Of a DNA stretch of 40,260 nucleotides, positions 17,331 through 24,764 are shown one piece after another; within the stretch, counting starts at the first letter, position 1; the number at the start of each line of letters is the position of its first letter. This DNA is from Acidimicrobiaceae bacterium (GTDB lineage Bacteria; Actinomycetota; Acidimicrobiia; Acidimicrobiales; Aldehydirespiratoraceae), in the NCBI GenBank assembly GCA_009844405.1, contig VYBO01000092.1, forward strand, positions 1 through 40,260. Reading direction: 5' to 3'. A program made the position numbers and the translations under genes. The notes below the pieces were generated by a model. That model did no database searches, had not been told where the DNA came from, and saw only the letters and a program-made list of their open reading frames with translations.

Positions 17331-18586
17331 TGCCGCACTTCGGTGTCAGTCCGCCGCTGCTGGTGGGGCGCCGGAGTGAACTGTCAGCGCTGGGGTCTGG
17401 GTTGGCGACCGGTCCGCGTGATGCCAGGTACTGCAGCATTCTCATGGGAGTCAGAGGCTCAGGCAAGACGGCGCTGCTGAACGAGGTGCAGAGGGAGGTC
17501 GCCTCGGCAGGGTGGGTCGTGCTAGCTGTGGACGCAAGCACGCCGGGCTTGCTGGACAGGATCGTGGCGTCTGTGGACCGCGCCGAGGAGTCCTACGAGG
17601 CGCTCGATGTCGGGGACCGGCTCGACACCACGGCCAGCAAGAGCGTCGGAATACACCTGGGCGTACTGGCAGGCAAGCTGACCACCACGCGCCGGGCGCG
17701 CGAGGTTCACGCCCAAGCCCTGCGCGAGCGCCTCACCACGATGGCGGTCGCGGCCCAGAACCACGGCACGTCGATGCTGTTGACCGTGGACGAACTGCAT
17801 GCCGTGGACCGGACGGAGGGGCGGCGTCTGGCCAGCGACCTTCAGCACATCATCAAGCGCGAGGAGCTGCCGCTGGCGTTCCTGGGCGCTGGCCTGTCGG
17901 AGATGAAGAACACGCTGCTGATGGATCCGAAGGTCACCTTCTTCCACCGGTGCGAGCCGTTCGATCTGCCGCCCCTCGCCACCGAGGACGCGATCAACGG
18001 GCTGCGCGACCCCATAGCCACCGCCGGCGGAAGGATCACGCCCGGCGCCCTCCAGCTAGCGGCGGAGGCCGTCGACGGCAGCCCGTACAAGATGCAGGTC
18101 ATCGGCGACCAGGCATGGCGCCAGGCCGGTGCGCCGAAGGAGCAGATAAACGAGATCACCGCCGCTGACGCCTGTATCATCGCCGACGCCGTGTACGCCG
18201 AGCGCGTCAGCCTCCCGGCTTGGCGCGACCTATCGGACGCCGAGCGCTCCGTGCTGGTGGCCGTGGCCCACCTTGGCGGACAGGCGAAGCCGCGCGACGT
18301 CGCCGGGCAGATCGGATCCTCCAGCAACGCGGCAGCCGACAGGATGTCGCACATAGCAAACGCCGGATACCTCGCCAGGGCCTCAGCGGGCAACTACCAG
18401 ATCACCGGCTTAGTCCCTCTGTCGGTGGTGTTGCAGGAAGGCCAATACCACGAACTGGCTGCCCCGACAAGCAGCGACGTCGCCGACGGCTCCACCGTCC
18501 CAGCAAGATGCAACCGCTGGATGCCGCGGGCCCGGGCACGGTGCGCCCTCGCAGCCGGGCACGCCGGTAGGTGCCGCTCACGGTGA
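17285..18586 (+). CDS. AAA-type ATP-binding protein with C-terminal winged helix
   Basis: 433 residues. Walker A GVRGSGKT at 55-62 and Walker B LLTVDE at 165-170 followed by LHA define a STAND/Cdc6-like AAA domain. Residues about 315-385 (SDAERSVLVAVAHLGG... then NAGYLARASAGNYQIT) look like a winged-helix DNA-binding domain. The last 30 residues are basic with a Cys/His pattern (CNRW...CALAAGHAGRC) that may bind zinc. Lone ATPases of this build are common in actinobacterial mobile regions; role unknown. A deleted second copy lies at 20794-20965. Its stop codon is inside the left arm of a terminator hairpin. Confidence 0.8.
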   Translation: MGGSDFWANPSTSPFVPHFGVSPPLLVGRRSELSALGSGLATGPRDARYCSILMGVRGSGKTALLNEVQREVASAGWVVLAVDASTPGLLDRIVASVDRAEESYEALDVGDRLDTTASKSVGIHLGVLAGKLTTTRRAREVHAQALRERLTTMAVAAQNHGTSMLLTVDELHAVDRTEGRRLASDLQHIIKREELPLAFLGAGLSEMKNTLLMDPKVTFFHRCEPFDLPPLATEDAINGLRDPIATAGGRITPGALQLAAEAVDGSPYKMQVIGDQAWRQAGAPKEQINEITAADACIIADAVYAERVSLPAWRDLSDAERSVLVAVAHLGGQAKPRDVAGQIGSSSNAAADRMSHIANAGYLARASAGNYQITGLVPLSVVLQEGQYHELAAPTSSDVADGSTVPARCNRWMPRARARCALAAGHAGRCRSR

Positions 18587-18624
18587 CCGTGCCTGGCCCC
18601 GGATGGCCGTCAGGCACGGTCACC
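18582..18624. terminator. Perfect 14-bp hairpin shared by two convergent genes
   Basis: GGTGACCGTGCCTG (18582-18595) pairs exactly with 18611-18624 around a 15-nt loop. The stop of the ATPase gene (18584-18586) and the stop of the facing 128-residue gene (18620-18622) both lie inside the arms. No T-tract. Bidirectional terminator inferred. Confidence 0.6.
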
Positions 18625-19006
18625 CAGAGGATGGCAAGTTCGGTGCCCCCTCATTTACATCCACCGGAGGAGGTCGCCATGCTTCAATCTCTGAACGTGA
18701 GAAGAATATGGAGGCATCGCGCATTGCTTTGCGGACGGATCCAGGCTTCGCACCGACTACAAGTGCATGAGCCTCGTTGTCTGCCACGGGATCGCCGATC
18801 ACCTGCTGACCGCAATTGTAAGCGACAGTGCTGTCAAAGGACGCTACGCCGACTGATGGGCCAGCGTCCAATGTGAGACGCATCTCCTTTCGCAGTTGTG
18901 CCCTATCCACGGACATTTCAAAATTCGTGAATGCGCCTGTCGAAATACGGTTATCCACATAGTGATCTGGATGCACTCTTCGCCACAACTCTTCGCCTCG
19001 CTCCAC
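18620..19006 (-). CDS. 128-residue hypothetical protein, third gene of the TIGR04255 cassette
   Basis: Starts with GTG at 19006, 27 bp after the 178-residue gene stops. The N-terminus (ELWRRVHPDHYVDN) followed by a MSVDRAQL block resembles a small family of sporadic bacterial proteins. No catalytic motif is identifiable. Base composition is AT-richer than the DISARM genes around it, suggesting later arrival with its two partners. Confidence 0.6.
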   Translation of the reverse strand: MERGEELWRRVHPDHYVDNRISTGAFTNFEMSVDRAQLRKEMRLTLDAGPSVGVASFDSTVAYNCGQQVIGDPVADNEAHALVVGAKPGSVRKAMRDASIFFSRSEIEAWRPPPVDVNEGAPNLPSSG

Positions 19007-19032
19007 CGGGTAAGGTTGTCATGCCGCACCCG

Positions 19033-19569
19033 CTATTGCAATTCTACAATTACAGAACGAAGCATAGGCCATATCGGAGCGTCCAAGTCTTCGACTCTAT
19101 CCTCACGCATTTTGCCGTCTGGCTGTACGATCAAGACAGACATCGGACCGGAAGGGGGTACGTCAATTTCGATCTCAGTTCCACTGTAGTACCACTCCAC
19201 CTGTATGCCGCCATGGGACATAGGAACGACTACAGGAGCAGGTCCACCTAGAGCAACTTGATACAAGGCGACCAGTGCACGACCTACAGCCCGGTCACTA
19301 ATAGCTTCTTCTCCATATCCGTTCCAGTTCGTGTCATATGACATGAACCGGTGGAGTCGCTCCAAGACATCCTTGAACCATGGCTGAGCGCGAAGTCCCT
19401 GAAGAATAAGGTTGGGCGACCGTGACGGCTTCATGGAGTGAGGGGAAGGAAATACTCTCGCCGATTGCGACACTGTCTCCGACGCTCCCCCAATAGGGGA
19501 GTAAGGCTGTTGATCATGAGTCGCGATTGGACTGGGACAGCAGATCGCAGTCATTGTATGCGTCCCCAA
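19033..19569 (-). CDS. 178-residue hypothetical protein, second gene of the TIGR04255 cassette
   Basis: The distinctive core is WNGYGEEAISDRAVGRAL, then PAPVVVPMSHGGIQVEWY and a short EIEIDVPPSG strand. The start is uncertain: ATG at 19569 overlaps the upstream gene by 19 bp, and the first 45 residues are low in predicted structure, so a later start is possible. AT-rich relative to the window. Function unknown; I recall proteins with this WNGYG...GGIQ-EW pattern beside TIGR04255 genes, but could not check. Confidence 0.65.
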   Translation of the reverse strand: MGTHTMTAICCPSPIATHDQQPYSPIGGASETVSQSARVFPSPHSMKPSRSPNLILQGLRAQPWFKDVLERLHRFMSYDTNWNGYGEEAISDRAVGRALVALYQVALGGPAPVVVPMSHGGIQVEWYYSGTEIEIDVPPSGPMSVLIVQPDGKMREDRVEDLDAPIWPMLRSVIVELQ

Positions 19570-20381
19570 GTATCGTGTGCCTCCGGAGAGGTGATTGCGG
19601 TGAACCCTCGGATGATCCAGACATGTGCCATATCGAAGAAGTCTAGCGCGCTATCTAGGTCATTGGAAAGCGCATGCCCGCGCGAGGTTAAGTTCAATAC
19701 CATTCTCATCGCATCAGCATCGTCATCTGTTGGGGCGGATGTTGTCCAGCCGTCAATGTTCAGCCATCCCTCTCGATCGTCGGGGAAGTGACAATGCAAG
19801 CTGAATTGACACAGGTGTTTTGAAGGTATGTAGCTGTTGTCGTCTACGCCTTGCCACGAAGTAATCAGCTTTTCCGTATCCTGTGGTGACTTCCAGCCTT
19901 CGTCTATGCCGATGTTATTGATGTATTGGATTTCACACAGGTTCGGTTCAGGTGCGTCTTGGTTGAGGTCATCGCAGACTTGGATTAACCGCCGCCATGC
20001 GTCCTGCAGCCGGTCGCGTACGATCTCGTACCGAGGATAGTCGCCGGACCCTTCCTTTCGCCAGTTCACGACTATCCTGTCTCGCTGAATCTGAACAACC
20101 TGATCGCCCGCAGAGCTCTGTAGCCAGAGGCGAGGGGGCGCCACCCGTTCTTCGTCATCGAACAGCGCATCCAGGAGGTCGTCTACCAGGTCGTCGTCGA
20201 GCCATTCCATGCGCGGCAGTGGAGGCCGCTCGTCAGCCACCGGTAGGGAATCCGCCCACGCGGCGGCGAGGTTTCCCAAGTCCAGCGCACGGAAGCCGAT
20301 GGCCTGATCGAACTCGATAGCCAGCGCCACCTCGACAACCGGAGGCCGTTCGTATGCGGGGAGCGCTACTTCGTCGACCAT
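19551..20381 (-). CDS. TIGR04255 family protein
   Basis: 276 residues. The N-terminal YERPPVVEVALAIEF and the C-terminal pattern of a HVWIIRGFTAITS stretch, then EAHDTWG, fit TIGR04255, a family known for patchy distribution and no assigned function. It starts at ATG 20381, which lies inside a 13-codon leader ORF with a much better ribosome-binding site, suggesting coupled translation. First gene of an AT-richer three-gene cassette (with the 178- and 128-residue genes) inserted between drmMI and the drmA module. Confidence 0.75.
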   Translation of the reverse strand: MVDEVALPAYERPPVVEVALAIEFDQAIGFRALDLGNLAAAWADSLPVADERPPLPRMEWLDDDLVDDLLDALFDDEERVAPPRLWLQSSAGDQVVQIQRDRIVVNWRKEGSGDYPRYEIVRDRLQDAWRRLIQVCDDLNQDAPEPNLCEIQYINNIGIDEGWKSPQDTEKLITSWQGVDDNSYIPSKHLCQFSLHCHFPDDREGWLNIDGWTTSAPTDDDADAMRMVLNLTSRGHALSNDLDSALDFFDMAHVWIIRGFTAITSPEAHDTWGRIQ

Positions 20382-20407
20382 GCGTCGCCACGCGGGAGGA
20401 TTCTCAT
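20366..20407 (-). promoter_or_regulatory. 13-codon leader ORF overlapping the TIGR04255 start
   Basis: ATG at 20407 is preceded by a strong GAGGAGG, and the reading MRILPRGDAWSTK ends at a TAG (20366-20368) just after the TIGR04255 ATG at 20381, which itself lacks a Shine-Dalgarno. An inverted repeat TGTCCTAG / CTAGGACA (20423-20430 and 20449-20456) lies just upstream. This is consistent with translational coupling and an operator. Confidence 0.4.
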
Positions 20408-20573
20408 GAGGCCTCCTCGGAATGTCCTAGTTGGCGCGCGTACGCTACCTAGGACAGAGTCCACCATGCAACGACCCACCCGCAGCGGCGCTGGCTTGCG
20501 GGACAGAGGCGAGGCCGCGATCGCCAGCTCGGGATCACTGGGCACCGCTCCCAGGTAGGGTTCGGTCTGCCTC

Positions 20574-20665
20574 GGTGCATCCCTGTCGCGCGCGAGCCTT
20601 GGCTTGAACTCCTGGGTGGTGTGGGCGATCTGTTCTGGTGCATCCCTGTCGCGCGCGAGCCTTGG
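20574..20665. CRISPR. Two-copy 29-bp repeat with 34-bp spacer, CRISPR-like remnant
   Basis: Two identical 29-bp repeats, beginning GGTGCATCCC and ending GAGCCTTGG, lie at 20574-20602 and 20637-20665, separated by 34 bp of unique DNA. The repeat contains the palindrome TCGCGCGCGA. Repeat and spacer sizes fit a type I-E-like array, but there are only two copies, no further repeat on either side, and no cas gene in the window. Could equally be a chance tandem duplication. The rest of 20408-20715 holds nothing else recognisable. Confidence 0.35.
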
Positions 20666-20715
20666 TGTCGGTCGCGGCTTCGAACACGGCACCGCCACAG
20701 AAGGAGTTGTGAGGT

Positions 20716-20850
20716 CCGATCAGCGGTCCCAGCCTGAGGTTGTGTCCGGTAGTTGTGCGTTGTGTCGTGTGGTTGTGCGGCTGGTGCGACGGCATGGGCA
20801 GCAGCAACTCCTGGGGGAATCCGTCCACCAGTCCGTCCCGTGCCGCGATT
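20716..20850 (+). repeat. Duplicated leader of the ATPase gene, copy 2
   Basis: Diverged copy of 17207-17330, in the same orientation, starting CCGATCAGCGGTCCCAGCCTG and including both 20-bp tandem units (20740-20759 and 20760-20779), now with point changes. The two copies bracket the ATPase gene, the TIGR04255 cassette and the CRISPR-like repeat. Confidence 0.75.
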
Positions 20851-20965
20851 CGACGGCAGTCCGTGCAAGATGCAGCTGATCGGCGACCAGGCATGGCGCC
20901 AGGCCGGTGCGCCGGAGGCGCAGATAGAGGGGGCCGTCGCCGCTGATGCTGGCGCCATGCGGTAG
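20794..20965 (+). pseudogene. Deleted second copy of the AAA ATPase gene
   Basis: The first codons (MGSSNSWGNPSTSP) match the start of the ATPase at 17285, then the sequence jumps to DGSPCKMQLIGDQAWRQAGAPEAQIE, which matches residues about 262-287 of that protein in another reading frame. About 740 bp of the parent are missing, the frame is broken and a stop follows shortly. This is a non-functional remnant. 20966-21096 shows nothing further. Confidence 0.8.
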
Positions 20966-21096
20966 TGCCAACTCTTGGCGCAGTCCCCCAAGCGCTTCAG
21001 TAAATCTGATGAGGGCCAGGACGCCGTTTCCGCATCCACCGGTTGAATCGCAAGTCATCCAATTCTAACATCTCGATGGAATTCTTGACTCGGACT

Positions 21097-21543
21097 CTAG
21101 ATTGCTATTGAGGCTGACACAACGGCTGCAATGACTGCGAGATAGAAGGCTAGCAAGGTTCTTGAGAAGAGCGAACTACGCCACGTCAGCTTCCCGCCCG
21201 TAAAGGTGGCGGTCTTCATAGAGAAGTCGATCTCGTGCGGCTCCAGCATCCTCACATGGTCGTAGAGGGCACGGTAGAGGCGCTCCTGGCGCAAGAAGTA
21301 GGCATCTAGACCCCAGAAGACAAGAACGGGCAAGAGCCCGATCAGCGCCACCTCGCCGCTGTCCTCCCGTGCCGCCAAGAACAAGATGGCGGACACCAGC
21401 ACGACGCTCCACTCCTTCAGCCGAAACGAGTTCGCGGCCATGCGGTTGATCACGCCTTGGATCAACTCCAGATGCTTAAGCTTGGATTCCATGGGCATCG
21501 CCTCCGGATGGTGCTCTGCCTCCATCGGTGCGTCCTCCACCAA
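21097..21543 (-). CDS. Small two- to three-helix membrane protein in the defence island
   Basis: 148 residues. A soluble helical N-terminus (SKLKHLELIQGVINRMAANSFRLKEW) precedes a hydrophobic pair (about 46-85, with AREDSGEV between) and a final C-terminal membrane helix. The pattern MKHLE-IQ--I-RM--NSF--K-W is one I associate with a widespread small membrane family found near defence genes; that is memory, not a search. It begins 10 bp after the remnant end of drmMI, so it may be transcribed with it. Confidence 0.65.
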   Translation of the reverse strand: MVEDAPMEAEHHPEAMPMESKLKHLELIQGVINRMAANSFRLKEWSVVLVSAILFLAAREDSGEVALIGLLPVLVFWGLDAYFLRQERLYRALYDHVRMLEPHEIDFSMKTATFTGGKLTWRSSLFSRTLLAFYLAVIAAVVSASIAI

Positions 21544-21553
21544 CGTGATCGCC

Positions 21554-21805
21554 CTAGCGGGCGGTGTCCCAGAGGGTAGCGGACGGTGCAGTTGCCGTCG
21601 TCAGGCCTGGTTCCGGACTCTTGCGCCGTCCCTTGGTCTGGCTTCGGGTGGGCTTCGTGAGGCCGGCACGGGCTTCCTCTGCGGCGCGTTCACCGTTGAG
21701 CTCGAGGAGGCGGGCAAGTACCTCATCCCGGACGTCATCGGGCCAGCGGTACCGGTACGGCTTCTTCTTGTTGCCCACCTTGGAAACTCTTTCGTTTATT
21801 GGCCT
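21554..21805 (-). pseudogene. Detached C-terminal end of DrmMI
   Basis: This frame reads KKKPYRYRWPDDVRDEVLARLLELN, then a charged tail, a typical last segment of large Eco57I-like methylases. It is out of frame with the body of drmMI: the methylase frame reaches KSFQG near 21778 and then shifts away. Only a GTG at 21778 is available as a start, with no obvious ribosome-binding site. I read it as the far side of an internal deletion. Confidence 0.6.
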
Positions 21806-24764
21806 TTAGCTCAATCGGATCATCGTGGCCACCGCCGTTGAACAAGAAGGCCGTGATTCTGTCGACGGCCTGACCGTCTAGCAGAAAGTCATCACATTGG
21901 CTGCCCTTGCTGATATGAACGATACTTATTACAACTGCAGCTGTACCCGGCCACATGACACGACGCCTTGCGCTATAGATTTGGCCATTATTGTTGCATA
22001 TCCACTGTAGTCCGCTTGCCCTCGTATCGCCTTGACTAATCGTATTTGTCGCGATCAAACCGGTTGTACCGTTCGTGCGAATCAGATCGTAATAACGGCG
22101 AAAGAAATGGGCGACAACGTCACACTTTCCCTTACTATCGGAATGAGCATAGCGAAGCCAGTCCGTATAGCCCGGTAGGTTCCCTGCCACGACAGTCACA
22201 TGGCCGCCGAACGGAGGGTTGCCTACGATGGCGTCGAAGCCTGGGGTGTCTCGGTCGAAGACTTCAGGGAATTCGATTTGCCAATGGAAGGGAGCCAGTG
22301 GCGGGTCTGCGCGACGGAGATCGTCCAGCCATGGGCGGTGTGTGCCTGACTCGCCGTCGATCACTTCGGCGGCCAACTCCTTTCGGCGAGCTTCTCGATC
22401 CTTGGGCTTGGACTTGTCGAAGAAGGCGGCGATCACCAGATCTCCAAGTAGACGGACTGCTGCCGTCTCGGACTGGGCCTTGTCCCACAGTTCTCTCAAG
22501 TCGCCGTCGTCCATGGAGTCGTCAGCCCGGCGGATGAGCTGGCGCAACTCAGCCGCCTTGTCCAGGTGGGCGCGTCCCTCTAGGGTTTCGAAGCCTTCCT
22601 CGAAGTGTGGGGCGTCGCCCTTCCAGTGGAAGGCCTGAAGCTGCGGGATGGACAGGCCTACCAGCGAATCGCCGTGGCGCAGGGCGTGGTCGAGGAAGGT
22701 CAGCGGGTGCTCCTTGGCGAGCGTAGTCAGCCACAGCGACAGCTTGGCGAGGTCGACGGCCTTGGGGTTGCGGTCAACTCCGTAGAGGCAGCGTTGGGCC
22801 ACCATCCGTCGGGTGAGGATTGTCTCGTCCTCGTCGGGCGGGATCTCAGGCGCGACGCTGTGGGTCCGCCAGGATTCGATGAGGGCATCTGCGAGTTGGC
22901 GGCAGGCCCCCACGAGGAACGCTCCTGAGCCCATGGCCGGGTCGCACACCTTGAGGTCGAGGATCTGCTCGGGGCGCAGCGGACCGCCGGCTTCCTGCTG
23001 CATGCGGTCGAAGATCGGCTCCAACGCGATCCTAACGATCGGCTCGGTGAGCTCCCGCGGCGTGTAGTGCGATCCTGAGCGGCGGCGCTCCTCGCTGGGC
23101 TGCAGCACCATGGAACCGGCCGGCACCAGATCGGGTGTGGCGTTCTTGTCGATGACAGAATCCAGGGCGGCGTGCAGTGCGTCGATCGTGCCACCGGCCT
23201 GGGGATCGATCTGCTGGACGGCCCTGTTGACGACGGCCGTGAGCTTGCGGTCGGTGCGGCCCTGGAGCCACTTGGCCCGTTTGGTCGGGGCCTCGGCCAG
23301 TAGTTCCTCCACGTTGATCGTGGCCGGAGCGCCGTGCTTCTTGGCGGCCTTGATGGCGATGCTCTGCCCGGCGGCAGTCTCGAGCCGGAAGCCCATCATG
23401 GTCTCGTAGACCGAGCCGATGTGCTCCACATCCAAAGCCCGATAGGAGATCCGCTCGGCATCGAGCACGATCAGCTTCTCGAGCACACGGTGAATGGTGC
23501 CGTCGGCCACGAGGGGCGGATCGATGCGCTCCTCCACCTGGCGCACATCTCCCCGGAGTCCGCCTCGGCCCTCCAGGAACGGGTAGCGGTCGGGGTGGAA
23601 CAGGTCGCCGTGCCGGGCCGACAGGCTCATGTTCGTGCCTCGGGCGCCGTCGTGGACCATGCGCCACAGCGCGAGTAACTGCGCGTAGGCGCCGTAACGC
23701 TGATCCATGGTGTCGGGATGAACGGCGGCGTCCTCGCGCAGCCTCTCGTACAGGCCCGACACCGAGTAGGCGCCGAGGAACACCTCGCTCTGGGGTAGCA
23801 TGTCTCGCTCCTCGGCGTAGAGCAGGAACACGAGACGCAGCACCACGGTGAGCAGGCCCCGGTAGATCTCGTCTGGTTCGTCGACGAGCTCCCGGCCGAG
23901 AAGCTCGCCCCGCGAGGCGTCGCGGGCGGCCTGGAAGCCGCGCAGCAGCTCGTAGAGCGCGTGCAGCACCTGCTCGGCGAGGCGCTCGCTGACTTCGTTC
24001 TGGAACTTGCGGCTGTCGCTCAGCAATGCGGCGAGGCGCTTGTCGGCGGGCATCGCTAGGAGGCGGGTCTGGCTAAGTAGTTCGCGCATGGCCGCGCAGA
24101 TCGGCCGGCCCGCGGTCTGTAGCATGTCCGCGACCCGGAAGTCGAGCCAGCCCGAGTTCTCGCCCGCGGGAGCAGACACGAGCCGCAGCGCGGTTCCGTT
24201 GAAGATCAGCCCGGCCGGGGCGCCGGTGTGGCGCAGCAGACGCTCCATGCGACCGTGGGCTGACAGCTCCAAGCCACCGGCGGTCGTGCCGTCGAAGCTC
24301 TCGCCGGTGTCGATCACGCTCACGAGCAGTTGCCACGGCGACGGCTCGCCCTTGTCGCCTTCTGCCTCGGTCGCTTCGGGCACCGGCTTCGGCAGCGGGC
24401 TCCTCAGCGGCTCGGCACGGACCGCGAAGTCAGGTCGGAAGGTGCCTACGCCCTCCGGCAGATGCACCTCCAGCTGGTCCGGGATCGGAGCGTCCGATGT
24501 GCCTGCGTAGCCCTTCGGCGAGAAGCTCCAACCCAGAACCGACTCGGCGAAGGCACGAAAATCGCCCAGACGCGCCCCGGACGCCGTTTGTTCGTGATCG
24601 ACCCCGTCGTCTTCGACGCACTTCCGCAGCAGGCGCTGGCCCTCGGCGTCTCGACGGTTCAGGATCACGCCGGCTCGCACCGGCGCCGACACCACCAATC
24701 CGGTGGGGCGAACGAAGCCGATCCACTCCAAGTGGGCGGCTACCTGCGGATCGAGCCTCGCCAT
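21735..24764 (-). pseudogene. drmMI: DISARM class 1 adenine methyltransferase DrmMI, internally deleted
   Basis: The ATG at 24764 overlaps the old drmD stop (TGATG) and opens MARLDPQVAAHLEWIGFV. About 1009 residues remain. SAM motif I is CDPAMGSGAFLVG near 605-617, and the catalytic motif IV NPPFGG lies near 848-853, so this is an N6-adenine methylase of the Eco57I/PglX type. After motif IV there are only about 150 residues, ending at KSFQG followed by frameshifted sequence, where family members carry a long target-recognition region. In DISARM the methylase marks host DNA as self. From about 21780 to 22195 the DNA is visibly AT-richer than the rest of the gene. Confidence 0.75.
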
